64,000 nucleotides of DNA from Ascarosepion bandense. Lineage: Eukaryota; Mollusca; Cephalopoda; Sepiida; Sepiidae. Shown here in pieces: positions 19,150-29,651 of the stretch. Below the pieces are notes generated by a model. That model worked only from the letters and a program-made list of their open reading frames with translations. It searched no databases and was not told the origin of the DNA. Position 1 is the first letter of the stretch. The number at the start of each line of letters is the position of its first letter. Made by a program: the position numbers and the translations under genes. The stretch lies in the NCBI GenBank assembly GCA_037127315.1, contig JBBBDQ010000308.1, positions 1,406,001 through 1,470,000 of the forward strand, read 5' to 3'.

Positions 19150-19475
19150 CCAGAACATCTACGAATTAAAAGCAAGAACATTGACGGATTAAAAGCCAGA
19201 ACAGCTAAGGATTTAAAAACCAGAACATCTAATGATTAAAAGCCAGAACATCTAAGGAATAAAAACCAGAACATCTAAGGATTAAAAGCCAGAACATCTA
19301 AGGAGTAAAAGCTAGAATATCTAAGGATTAAAAGCTAGAATATCTACGAATCAAAAGCAAGAACATTGACGGATTAAAAGCCAGAACAGCTAAGAATTCT
19401 AAACCAGAACAACTAAGAATTAAATGCCAGAACATCTAAGGATTAAAGGCCAGAACATCTACAGATTAAAACAAG
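19150..19475. repeat. ~24-bp minisatellite, about 14 copies
   Basis: Units like CCAGAACATCTAAGGATTAA (+AAG) with variants AGCAAGAACATTGACGG and GCTAGAATATCTAAGG. It begins right after the LINE-J A tail. Confidence 0.85.
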
Positions 19476-20030
19476 TATATATGTTTCATTGTACAAGACT
19501 AGCAAGTCACATTTTTATTTTAGCTCTGAACAATTACGGACACATTTAAGGAGAAAATGACATCAAGTTCATAAAAAATAGTATAAACATAGATCAATAG
19601 AGATCGAAAGTCTTCATGTACGGCCAGCTGCCAACTACATCTAGGTGAGAAGCTTGCAAAATTACAAAATGCAAGGATAAACCTAAGTATAACCTAAATT
19701 CTATTGACATCTCTCTGCCGTCTTTGGGAAAAACGGCTTTTGATCGTGTCCATGGGAAACGCATGTGCGTAAAAGGTATTACAACTTTTAAGGGGTCACG
19801 CATTGAAAAAAAACAACAACAAAAAACTGTGTATTATATGGTAGAACACTGAACACCCCTCTAACCTTTTTGCAGCCTTCACAAAGAACTCCTAAAACGA
19901 AACCCCTTGAAAATGTCTGAAGTGTGTGATAAGTCTTACATGCACATACACACATGGTTGTAACCACGTAAGTAGATACATATATATACATTATACATAC
20001 ATATAAGCTTACATACCCACATCTACTTAA
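19476..20030. other. Intergenic, nothing recognised
   Basis: No coding or repeat family identified. The right end grades into CA/TA repeats. Confidence 0.4.
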
Positions 20031-20095
<65 letters not shown>

Positions 20096-20096
20096 C
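20031..20096. repeat. (CA)n(TA)n microsatellite
   Basis: About 47 bp of CA followed by TA repeats. Confidence 0.9.
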
Positions 20097-20189
20097 GCAT
20101 CACTCATTCAGTAAAAATGCATTGGAGCACGCTAGCTATTGGGCGCGTAATATAATATGCGCTAAAAAAGACTGCCTTCTTCCACCTGA

Positions 20190-20255
20190 ACGCCCCGTGG
20201 CCCAGGGGTAGAATCGCCGACTGACGCCAATTCGGTCGGATTTCGAGCCTGGGTT
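20190..20255 (+). tRNA. tRNA-like sequence (SINE or retrozyme head)
   Basis: GCCCCGTGGCCCAGGGGTAG resembles a D-arm/A-box and GGATTTCGAGCCTGGG a degraded B-box. No cloverleaf with a proper anticodon could be drawn, so this is tRNA-like only. It is followed within ~25 bp, on the same strand, by a hammerhead-like motif. Confidence 0.45.
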
Positions 20256-20269
20256 ATGTAGCAATCGGA

Positions 20270-20320
20270 GTTTAACCGTATTGATGAACTCTGAAACAGC
20301 GAAACAGATCTGTCTGCGCA
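20270..20320 (+). ncRNA. Hammerhead-like ribozyme motif
   Basis: Stem I 5' strand CCGTA, core TTGATGA (consensus CUGAUGA, C3 changed to T), stem II ACTCTG-AA-ACAGC, GAAA (20301-20304), stem III CAG-AT-CTG, then TC and stem I 3' strand TGCG. The order and pairing are complete apart from C3. A homologous motif lies at 63511-63562 on the other strand. Confidence 0.6.
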
Positions 20321-20329
20321 TGATTATAT

Positions 20330-20970
20330 GTATATGTACCTTTACGCACATTTTTACCTGCTTACAAACATTTTAACATAAGCATACACATACACACACT
20401 TTTATGTACATATATGTCAACTTATATACATATACACATACATACCTATAAATATATATATATATATATATTAATATTAAATGTCTCTAATTAATAATAG
20501 AAGCCATTGTTTTATTCCACTGTCTTCCCATACTTAATATTTCTTGTTTTCACTCCCACTTGGTCATGTGTGACGTCATGAACTGTGATGCAACATTTGC
20601 TTCTAGCGTCTTAAATGCACGAGTTTGTTGTTGCTTGTAAATCTTCCATGTAAACAAAAACAGTTTGTCATTATGGTTTGTCCGTGTTTAAAGATATAAT
20701 GTAATTGAAATCTTTGAAAATGGTTTATGTAAACCGATGCACAGAATGGATTATTAAAAATTATGCATCACTATTGTAATCTATATATATATGCGTGTGT
20801 GTATATAAATGCGTATATGTATATATATGCGTGTGTGCATGTATGTATATTTTTTACTTCAAATATTATTTTTCACTGGATAGACATGTTTGTGTAAACG
20901 TTCCACTTTATTTTAAACATTTTTTAACATTTTGTCTAAAGGCCTGGAATACTCGAGAAAACTTATTAAA
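20330..20970. other. Intergenic with TA/CA microsatellites
   Basis: Short TA and CA/TG repeats near 20450 and 20785-20850. No gene recognised. Confidence 0.4.
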
Positions 20971-20977
20971 GAAAACG

Positions 20978-21070
20978 TACCGTCTTGTATGATTCGAACC
21001 TACGCCTAGAAAAAGATTACTCTCTTCCCGACGCGTTTTACCCTTTCGGCTAAGAAGAGCTTCGCAAGCA
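20978..21070 (-). tRNA. tRNA-like sequence with long variable region (pseudogene or SINE head)
   Basis: The minus strand has TAGCCGAAAGGGTAAAACG (A-box like) and GGCGTAGGTTCGAATCATAC (good T-arm/B-box). The acceptor stem pairs poorly. It resembles the tRNA-Ser/Leu-like sequence at ~63155. Confidence 0.4.
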
Positions 21071-21111
21071 AGCAATGTTATATTTGCTTCTTAATATCCC
21101 GTCATTCATAT

Positions 21112-21468
21112 TTTCTCGAAATTAAATACCTGGAACGTGTTATATCACAGAACGGAAAGTTTGACACTAAGATCCGGGGGGGGGGGGGTATTGGCATGGC
21201 CAAGGATGCATTCCAACAGCTCAGTAGAATATTGACAGACAGGAAAATTTTGTTGGAAACAAAGAAAATAGAACTGACATTTTTTATAGTAGACTACTAG
21301 CAGTATAGCCCGGCGTTGCTCGAGTGTAATGAAAGCTTTAAAACTAGCCCATGCTCCTGGAGCTCAGACTCAGCCTAAAGAATATTTGTGTGAAGTTTAC
21401 TGAGAAAAAAATTGTGGATTTGTATAAAGGACATACAGATAAATAGACACACACACACAGACATCTTG

Positions 21469-21525
<57 letters not shown>

Positions 21526-22275
21526 ATTGTCTGCACTATTGTACGAACTGCAACCTTGAAACTTCTGAATATCGTTTTGTATGTCTTTGTCTATGACTGT
21601 ATCAAATTTGATTAAAATCGGACCACTCCTTTTATAACCCGATTTTTTCGATTATTGATTTTCGATATTAATCGGGGGTACCTTGACACAAAACCTAGCT
21701 AAGAACACTCGCAGACGCTTATAGTACAACTGTGTAAATTTTCAAGAAAATCGGTTCAGCCGTTTCGGAGTCTATAGGTAACGGACACACACACAGACAA
21801 AGTTCTATTTATATATAAGTTTAGATCATTTAAATTTTTCGTTTTCTTTTTTTATACTTATAAACTCATCCTATATGGCACTGAATCTTCTCAAAAATGG
21901 AGAGACTCAAAGTAACAGAAATGGGGTTCTACAGAAGGATGCTGAGAATACATTGGATCGAAAACGTGAGAAAGAACAAAGTTTTGAAGATAATGTAAAC
22001 GAAGAGGAAATCCATACTAAACACCAGGAAAAGCCAGTTAAAGTTTCTAGGATAGGAAATGAGAAAAGAGGGCTTGAAGAATCTGGCACTCACTGGGTGG
22101 ATACAGGAAAAAAGAATGGGGTAAAACAACACCTGACATACTTGATGGATTTAAGCAAACTGATGGAAGAGCAAGGTTTTAGGGAAAGAAAGAGGGAAAT
22201 ATGTTAAGAACTACAAGGAACAGGAAGATGTGAAGGGCCATGATTGTGTCTTGAAGGGACATGACACATAAAAGG
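21112..22275 (+). pseudogene. LINE-R fragment split by repeat G
   Basis: Left part 21115-21290: EIKYLERVISQNGKFDTKIR, a G13 run, then GMAKDAFQQLSRILTDRKIL. Right part 21855-22275: FYRRMLRI-like, 'IENVRKNKVLKIM', 'LKFLG', 'EDVKGHDCVLKGHDT'-like tail in mixed frames. The two parts are the correct neighbours in LINE-R once repeat G (21296-21835) is removed. Confidence 0.7.
21296..21835 (+). mobile_element. Repeat G inserted in LINE-R
   Basis: Starts CTAGCAGTATAGCCCGGCGT and TGCTCGAGTGTAATGAAAGC. An internal (TA)n follows, then CTGCACTATTGTACGAACTG, AATTTGATTAAAATCGGACC, AATCGGGGGTACCTTGACAC, TTCAGCCGTTTCGGAGTCTA and GGTAACGGACACACACACAG. It ends TATATAAGTTTAGAT. No open frame. Class unknown. 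Confidence 0.75.
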
Positions 22276-22388
22276 AGAATATACACTTAGTTTCGTAGCC
22301 GAAACAAAATAATTTCTTAGGCGTTACAGAATTTTATTTTCTGATTCTACATATTTGCATTACCTTAAAGTTTATTTTTAGTGGTTAC
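22276..22388. other. Short AT-rich spacer
   Basis: Nothing recognised between the LINE-R end and a palindromic element. Confidence 0.4.
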
Positions 22389-22389
22389 C

Positions 22390-22520
22390 CATATTTGAGT
22401 AGACGCACTGTTTTATTTTAAACAATATTCATTTATTCTATTTATTTTTTTCGGGTGTACAAGCCCAGTAGACGAAATAAATAGTGTGTAAAATAAAATG
22501 GAGCGTCTACTCAAATACGA
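22390..22520. repeat. ~130-bp palindromic element
   Basis: Arms ATATTTGAGTAGACGC plus TTTTATTTTA (22391-22420) and their complement ATAAAATGGAGCGTCTACTC (22494-22513) with a ~65-bp loop. The size and symmetry suggest a MITE. Confidence 0.6.
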
Positions 22521-22529
22521 GTATTCTTT

Positions 22530-22695
22530 ATTTTATAAACATATAACCCCAAGCAAGGCAGTTTACTGCCACTGGTGCACAGCGGGTTACAAAAGAAGAA
22601 AATTATGAGTAAGAGTGACAGGTTATAGGAGGTGTCAGGAAGTGGGTAAGAGAAAGATGAGATTAATGATAAGAGTGGACTGGACGGAGAAAGAG

Positions 22696-22735
<40 letters not shown>

Positions 22736-23165
22736 AGAGAGGATAAAAGTCAGTGAGACGTGAGATGACTATTGACTATTTTAATTTTTGGAGATTGTAG
22801 CTGTTGGGGAAGCAAATAAACGGAAGGGAATTCCACAGGCGGGAAGTGTGAGAAAAGAAGCTGATGGAGTAGAATTTGTGTTTACATTTTATTGGTTTTA
22901 CAGTAAAAGGTTTTACAGTAAAAGATTAGCATAGTCGCTAATCTTGTGGCTCCAGTAAATTCATGTATAGGGGGTGTACCAGTGAGCTAAGTTCATTGGA
23001 GCAGAAGCTGTGAACGTATTTGTAGAAGAGACACAGGGAAGCCACATTGCACCGGGGAGAAAGTGACTATATCTGAGCTACCAAGTCGAGAACAATCGCA
23101 TTACTGGATTTTGTCAAGAGCCCCTAGGTGGCATCCTCCAAAAATGTAGTTTGATGTAACAAAAA
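22530..23165 (-). mobile_element. LINE-J subfamily 2, 3' part
   Basis: Antisense: CATATAACCCCAAGCAAGGC, CAGTTTACTGCCACTGGTGC, GACAGGTTATAGGAGGTGTC, a (GA)n block, then the C-terminal coding part (GGAAGGGAATTCCACAGGCG, GGAGCAGAAGCTGTGAACGT). It shares tail changes with 29920-30510. Confidence 0.75.
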
Positions 23166-23204
23166 TATCCCGGATTTAGAAATAAAATATTATAATATAT
23201 ATAA

Positions 23205-23249
<45 letters not shown>

Positions 23250-23510
23250 AGTATCTGTTAATGCCGCAACGGTAGGGTCATCTTTAGTCAAAATTCAGTC
23301 CTTTGGTGCTGAAAAGGTAGAGTGCACACAATTTACGTATGGAGGTTGTGCACTGCACAGACAAAAGGGGTTTCTACTCGGATGTACAGATCCAGGCGAA
23401 TAGAGGGCTTTGCATTTCAGGTTGTCTTTAATCGAATCAACCAAGATGCGAATACTAGTCTTCATAATCACATAAAAATTGCATCTTCTGAAAATTCCTT
23501 TCCCTTGTAA
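23166..23510. other. (TA)n and unassigned sequence
   Basis: TA microsatellite at ~23195-23242, then ~270 bp with no recognised feature. Confidence 0.4.
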
Positions 23511-24150
23511 GCTATTTGCAATGCATTTCTAGAGTAAGCCATTTCTAATATAAATAAAAATGATTAGGATATTAGTCAGAATAATACATGGAATAATACA
23601 TTTTTACAGCAACTCATTTGCAATCTCTGTTTCTTGTAGGCTATTTTCAATGTATTCCTATAGTAAGTCATTTGTGATCAAAACAACAAAGATTAGGATA
23701 CTAGTCAGAATAATTCATGGAAAAATGCATTTTTATAGTCACTAATTTGAAATACATTTCCCTTGTAAGTTGTTAGCAATGCATTCTTGTAGTAAGTCAT
23801 TTGTGATCAAAACAACAAAGATGAGGATACTAGTCTGAATAATTTATGGAATAATGCATTTTATAGTAACTCATTTGCAATCCATTTCACTTGTAAGCTG
23901 TTTGCAATGCATTCTTGTAGTAAGTCATTTTTGATCAAAATAACAAAGATTAAGATATTAGTCTGAATAATTTATGGAATAATGCATTTTATAGTAACTC
24001 ATTTGCAATCCATATTTCTTGTAGGCTATTATCATTGCATTCTTATAGTAAGTCATTTGTGATCAAAACAACAAAGATGAGGATGCTAGTCTGAATAATT
24101 CATGGAATAATGCATTTTTATAGTCACTCATTTGCAATCCATTTCTATGG
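23511..24150. repeat. ~120-bp tandem repeat, five copies
   Basis: Each unit contains a TTGTAAGCTGTTTGCAATGC-like block, AGTAAGTCATTTGTGATCAA, AACAACAAAGATTAGGATAC, a TAGTCTGAATAATTTATGGA-like block and AATAATGCATTTTATAGTAA. Copies are roughly 85-90% alike. Confidence 0.85.
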
Positions 24151-24617
24151 TACTTACAAGGTATATTTATTCTGTTCTACCGTTTTAATCTTTCGTAAAA
24201 TGAAATGATTATTAGGTGTGCTTTTTCTGCGCCCGGGGTTTTTTTTTCCAGCTTGGTTGCATACCGGCGCCGATAGGACTTTTTATTAAAATATGAATTT
24301 CTGGACTCTTTGAGGAAATAGTTTTCCGATATTTTTGGTCTCGCGTGTGTTGGCGTCAGTGAGGCATTGCAAAGTTTCTCGGTTCCACCAAACCTGGAAT
24401 ATTTCTGTTCTTGCAATGAACAATGAAGGCTCATTTGATTAAGTGCAATGTTATTCCGAATGGTCAAGCAGAAAATGGGTCGAGAAATAACGAGAAACGG
24501 GATAAGAGAAATAGTTGGGGGGGGGGGACGCAAGGGAAAAATGTCAGAAAAAAAGATAAAAATCTAAAAATTTTAAAAAGAAGAAACGATGTAATAAAGA
24601 GCGGAAACCGATGATAA

Positions 24618-24657
<40 letters not shown>

Positions 24658-25060
24658 CAGAAGAAAGAAGTAGAAAACAAAGAAAGAAAAAAAGAAAAAA
24701 TAATATCAACGAGAACAGAAAGAAAGAGAGAAGAAATAAAAATAAAATAAAAAAGAAAGAAAGGATGAAGAAAGAAAGTGGGAAAGAAAGAAAAATAATA
24801 AAAAAAAACAACGAGAACAAATAGAAAAAAGAAAGTTGTTGGTTGGTTGTTTTGTTTTTATGGCAAATCAACACCTCAGCGGGTCATTTATTGCCAACTA
24901 CATTTTATTTATTTATTGCTGGTAATACCTTTTTCTTTCAACAATTTATTGTTGTTTTTTATATAAGTTTTGTGTCTAGTAATACTTTTTTTCTTTTCGA
25001 GTATCAATATTCATTGGGATTTGTTTTCTTTTTAAGGGCAGGGTCCCCAAGTCCTACACT
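24151..25060. other. Intergenic with G9, (TA)n and A-rich tracts
   Basis: 24177-24533 is open for 118 codons on the minus strand, but the protein shows no domain I recognise and it runs into low-complexity DNA. I do not call it a gene. (TA)n lies at ~24623-24656. Confidence 0.35.
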
Positions 25061-25061
25061 T

Positions 25062-25212
25062 GTTATTTAACCCATAACTGGAGGGAAGGGACGGATTAAT
25101 ACCCTTCCCAAGGTTACCAGTGCTTAAGTGAATGCAGGGTATTCAACTGGAATTCGAACTCGGCTCACCGATTTCTCTTTCCGAGCCGATATCCACTCAC
25201 TACAACGCACAT
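25062..25212 (-). mobile_element. SINE-t 5' half, joined to a 5S rRNA copy
   Basis: Antisense from TTATTTAACCCATAACTGGA to TATCCACTCACTACAACGCA. The B-box is intact (GAATTCGAACTCGG on this strand). On the minus strand it begins 12 bp after the end of the 5S-like sequence, in the same direction. Confidence 0.8.
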
Positions 25213-25224
25213 CCGTCACTATAT

Positions 25225-25341
25225 GCTTGCAGCACCTGGTATTCCCAATCGGTCACCCATCTAAGTACTGACCAGGCTCAACGTTGCTTAACTTCGGTGA
25301 TCGAGTGAGAACCGGTGTATTTGACATGATAGGCCGTAAGC
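25225..25341 (-). rRNA. 5S rRNA pseudogene or 5S-derived SINE head
   Basis: The minus strand reads GCTTACGGCCTATCATGTC, AATACACCGGTTCTCACTCG, ATCACCGAAGTTAAGCAACG, TTGAGCCTGGTCAGTACTTA, GATGGGTGACCGATTGGGAA, TACCAGGTGCTGCAAGC. Length ~117 nt, essentially full-length 5S. Changes against a usual metazoan 5S (GTCTACGGCC, TTGGGCCCGG, GACCGCCTGGG) show a pseudogene or an element head. The internal control region (A box, C box) is largely conserved. A (GAAA)n tract lies upstream of it. Confidence 0.85.
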
Positions 25342-25361
25342 CCGAAAACAGAAAGAGAACG

Positions 25362-25368
<7 letters not shown>

Positions 25369-25400
<32 letters not shown>

Positions 25401-25402
25401 AA
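25369..25402. repeat. (AAAG)n microsatellite
   Basis: About eight AAAG units. Confidence 0.9.
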
Positions 25403-25509
25403 ATGTTTGATTGATATTTTTACTGTTTATCTAACTTTTGAAGGTTATTTAAAGCAAAAAAATATTTTAGTAAGTAAGAAATTTCTTTCGAGATAACAAT
25501 GATTTACTG

Positions 25510-26490
25510 ATCTTGAGAGCGATCTGCACCCAGTAGTGGACCGGTGTTAGAAGTGGCTTGTAAATTTCAATACTTCTAAAACGAAACTGCTATCTATCAA
25601 TCATCACAGGCAACCTCTTCTGCTCCCCCCATAAGCATGAACCAAGCAAATCTCTCTGAGAGCAATAGACTGCGCCTCCTCGGCCTTATCCTATCTTCCG
25701 ACCTCAAATAGAATCATTACATTGAATCAATAGCTAAATCCACTGCTAGGAAGGTCAGGTCACTGTGTTGGGCCAGGAAACGTTTTTCGCCTGAATCCAT
25801 CTTGCACATATACAAATCAACTCTCCGTCCGCGCAGAGAATACTACTGTCACATATGGTCAGGCGCCCCCTGCTGTTCACCTCAGTGTTCTAGACAGGCT
25901 CCAAAGGAGAATCTGTCATGTGATAGGTCCCGACTTGGCACCTCGACTCCAGCCACTTTCTCATCGTCGGGATGTGGCTTCCGTCTGTCTCTTCTATAAA
26001 TATTTTCATGGCTTTTGCTGTGATGAACTTAGGTCACTGGTGCCCCCTCCACAAGAATTTACTCGGGTAAGCTGACTGGCAACAAGGTTCCACCCATTTA
26101 CAGTTAGATCAACCAAATGAAGCCGACAATTCTACTCTAAAAGTTTCTTTTCTCGCACTTCCCGCCCGTGGAATTCCCTTCCATATACTTGCTTTCCTGA
26201 CGGCCACAACCTCCAAGAATTTAAATGCAATGTCAATTCCCATCTCTTATCCACTTGACTCCAGCCCTTTCTACATCATACCGTGTACCTTGTTCTTTTA
26301 CTTTCTCACTCTACCTTCGCAGCTGTCATCACACCTGTGTTCCCGTCCTTCTCTTGCCATTTCCCTGACAACCCCTGTAACTGGTTCGTGTTTCTCTTCA
26401 CTCTCCTCCTGTCTAACCTTTTATTCTTATGTAACACCCTGCGTATCAGTGGCGGTATCGCCTTGCTTGGGGTAGAACGATTAAAAAAAA
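25510..26490 (+). mobile_element. LINE-J, RT end to tail
   Basis: The + strand encodes decayed C-terminal blocks: 'VKWLVNFNTSKTKLLSIN', 'LRLLGLILSSDLK', ESILHIYKSTLRPRREYYCH, IWSGAPCC, LFYKYFHGFCCDELRSL-like, FSRTSRPWNSLPYTCFPDGH-like and LQEFKCNVNSHLLST. The tail is ACCCTGCGTATCAGTGGCGG then CTTGCTTGGGGTAGAACGAT and A8. Multiple frameshifts. Confidence 0.85.
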
Positions 26491-27180
26491 TGAAGGTCAA
26501 AGAAAAAATAAAGAAAAAAAGAGAGCAAGAAAAAATAAAATAAAATGAAAACCAAATAGTCAAAATGAAAAAAAAAAATAATAATGTGAACTCCGAAAAA
26601 GAAACAAAGACAAAAATAAATAAAGAAAAAATATATTAAAAAAAAACTGTGAATGAATAAAAAAGGAAAAAAAAGTAAGTAAGAAAAAATATAATTACGA
26701 ATAAATATTTAAGATAAGCATACAACCATATAAAAAGTAGAACACTAAGGAAAGTGTATAGGAAAAAGAATAGAAAAAGATGACGAAAAATGAAATTGAA
26801 TACAAAATGTGAAAAATAAAAGGAAGGAGTGCGAAAGAATAAAGAATGAATAAGTGATAAAAAAGAAAGAAAAATTAATTGAATCAATGAAAACGAACGA
26901 GAAGAATTAAAAGTAATAGAATGAATGTTATTTAAAAAATACTAGCGAATTATAGAATGAAAGATCCAGAAGGAATAAAAAGTAAAAACAAAAAGAAAGA
27001 TTTACAAGGTGTGTCGTAGAGAAGAGAAAACACGGTAAAAGCAGACGAGAATAGCGGAAAAGAAAGAAGAAGCAAAATAGGCGATTTGCGCTGAGAATAT
27101 AACAGAAAAATAAAGAAGCGAATGAGAATTAACGAAAGATGAAAGAGAGAAAATAAAAGTCTTGGACGCAAAGGCGTTAT
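26491..27180. repeat. A/G-rich low-complexity tract
   Basis: Degenerate AAAGAA and AATAAA sequence after the LINE-J tail. Open frames on the minus strand (Phe/Leu/Ser-rich) are compositional artefacts. Confidence 0.6.
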
Positions 27181-27480
27181 CAAAACCGACCGTTTTTCAC
27201 TTCTCGACAAGGCACCCTTCCATCAAAACAATGTTAAACCGAAATTCAAAATGGCGTCCCTGTAAAACAACGTTTTTCCGCCATTTCCGTCATTATCATT
27301 ATTCCTATCCATTTTAACAGTTCGGGCATCTTTGAAGTTCAATCACACGCGATCACTTCTATCGCCTGGCCATCGTTGAACAATGGCGGCAATAGACACG
27401 TTAATGTCCACCGAGATTTTCAAAGGTTACATCAATAACAACAGCAATAATAAGTTTTATAGCCACCTCTTCCTTTCATT
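27181..27480 (+). other. Unique, GC-richer island with a possible first exon
   Basis: This is the only stretch in the first half that looks like single-copy DNA with promoter-like composition. It holds AAAATGGCGTCCCTG (27249) and CAATGGCGGCAATAGACACG (27381), both with good Kozak context. From the latter the frame reads MAAIDTLMSTEIFKG and meets AAAGGTTAC, a weak splice-donor candidate. No homology is recognised. It could equally be a TE fragment. Confidence 0.2.
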
Positions 27481-27524
27481 CGGTGTCCATCTCAGGTCAT
27501 TCTGTTTTATTCCGTTAGAACATT

Positions 27525-29200
27525 TCTTTCTTTCTTTGCATGATCTCACGTTTTACTATCTTACAGTTTTTGTTCTTTCTTTCTTTCTTTTCTCAAAGTT
27601 TTCTTTCTTATACTTTTGTCCTTTCTTTTTTCTTTCTTTCTTTCTTTTCTCATAGTTTTCTTTCTTATACTTTTGTCCTTTCTTTTTTTCTTTCTTTCTT
27701 TTTTAGCCTTTTTTTCTTATAGTCTTTGTCCTTTCTTTCTTTTTTCTTTCTTTCTTTTCTCATAGTACTTTTTCTTTTTTTAGTCTTTCTCTCTTATAGT
27801 TTTTGTCTTTTCTTTCTTTCTTTCTTTCTTTTTTCTTTCTTTCTTTTATCATGGTATTTCTTTTTTTTAGTCTTTCTTTTTTATAGTATTTGTTCTTTTT
27901 GTCTTTCTTTCTTTTTTAGACTTTCTTTCTTATAGTTTTTATCTTTTATCATAATATTTCTTTCTTTTATAGTCTTTCTTGTTTATAGTTTTTGTTCTTT
28001 CTTTCTTTCTTTCTTTCTTTTCTCATAGGATTTCTTCCTTTCTTTTAGTCTTTCTTAAAGTCTTTTTTCTTTGCATTTTTTAATATCGTCTTTTTGTTCT
28101 TTCTTTCTTTTTTTTTGTCTGTCTTTCTTTCTTATCGTCATTATTTCTTTCATATAGATTTTTTTCTTTCCTTATAGTCTATCTTATAGTTTTTCTTTCT
28201 TGTAGTCTTCCGCCTTTCTTTCTTTCTTTCTTTCTTTCTTTTTCTTTTTTCTTCTTTTCATTCATCCATTCACTCATTCATTCATTCATTCATTCATTCA
28301 TTCTTACCTTCTTTCTTTCTGTCTTCCTTATAGTCTTTCTTTTTTCTTCCTTTCTTTTCTCATAGTATTTCTTTTCTTTAGTCTTTGTTTATGATAGACT
28401 TTTTCTTTGAATCATCTCACGTATTTATCTATTATTGTCTTTTTTTTTCTTTCTTTCTTTCTTTTTTCTTCTCGTCTTTACCTCTTTAATATTGTTTTTT
28501 CTTCATTATAGGTTTTCTTATAGTTTTTCTTTCTTATAGTTTTCCGCCTTTCGTTCTTTATTTCTTTCTGTTTTCAATCTTACTTTCCTTCTTTTCTATA
28601 GTCTTTCTTTCTTTCTGTTTTCATTCATTTTTTCTTTCTTTCTTTCTTTCTTTCTTATAGTTTCTCGTTCTTTCTTATCGTCTTTATTTTTTTATATTAT
28701 CTTTTTTCTTCATTATAGTCATTCTTATAGTTTTCCTTTCTCATAGTTTTCCGCCTTTCTTTTTTTTTCTTTTTCTTTCTTTCTTTCTTTCTGTTTTATT
28801 CTTTCTTTCTTTCTTTCTTTTCTATTGTCTTTCTTTCTGTTTTCATTATTTCTTACTTTCTATCTTTCTTTTTTATAGTCTTTCTTTTCTATAGTCTTTC
28901 TTTCTTTCTTTTCTATAGTTTTCTTTCTTTCTTTCTTTCTTTCTTTTTTCATTCTTTCTTTTATTTCCATAGTCTTTCGTTCTTTTTTATAGTCTTTGAT
29001 TTCTATAGTCTTTCTTTTTATCTTTCTTTCTTTTTCTTTCTTTTTTCATTCTTTCTTTCTTTTCCACAGTCATTTTTCTTTTCTTTAATCTTTCTTTCGT
29101 TCTTTTCTATAGTCTTTTTTATAGTCTTTCTTTCTTTTTTCTTTCTTTCTTTTATTCGTCCTTTTTTCATTTTCCAGCGCGCTTTAGTTTCACCTTTCTT
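27525..29200. repeat. Long TTTC polypyrimidine tract with interspersed TATAGT
   Basis: About 1.7 kb of (TTTC)n broken at near-regular points by CTTATAGT, CTCATAGT and TTTTAGTC-like words, plus a (CATT)n stretch near 28255-28305. Long Phe/Leu/Ser open frames come from the repeat and are not genes. Confidence 0.9.
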
Positions 29201-29575
29201 CTTTTTTTTCGTTTATCTTCCTTCTCATTTCCTTTTATTGTTCCATGTTTTCACTTTTTCCATATTTCTTTCCTTAATCCTCAATGCCTTTCTTCTTCTT
29301 TTTTCTTTTTCTTCTTCTTCTTCCTCTTCTTCCTATTCTTCTTCTTCTTCTTCTTCTTCACTATAATCTCGATTGTTTTACCATTACTTTCCTGTTTTCG
29401 TTCTTTTTGGTCTAATGGCTTTCTTTTTTCTTTCTTCTTTCATCCTTCTCAGCTGTCTTCTTTCCTTCTTTCTTTCATTCTTTCATCCTTTTCTTTATCG
29501 TCCTCCTCTTTCTTTTACCTTAAAACACACTCTTTTTCCTTCGCCATCGCTCATTTTCTTATTCAGGTAAATTGC
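29201..29575. repeat. CTT/TTTC-rich low complexity
   Basis: (CTT)n near 29300-29360 and further TTTC. No gene recognised. Confidence 0.6.
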
Positions 29576-29651
29576 TGCAGTTCTTTGACATAAATTCGAT
29601 CTCAATCCGAAGATTATGTTCCCCTAGCCATTGCGCCGACCCAAAGGTCAC

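Noticed and set aside
24177..24533. 118-codon minus-strand frame, possible novel protein
   Set aside because: No recognisable domain, flanked by homopolymer and TA repeats, and no support for a promoter or splice sites.
26636..29570. Phe/Leu/Ser-rich open frames
   Set aside because: Created by the TTTC and A-rich tracts. No start context, no domain and no codon bias.
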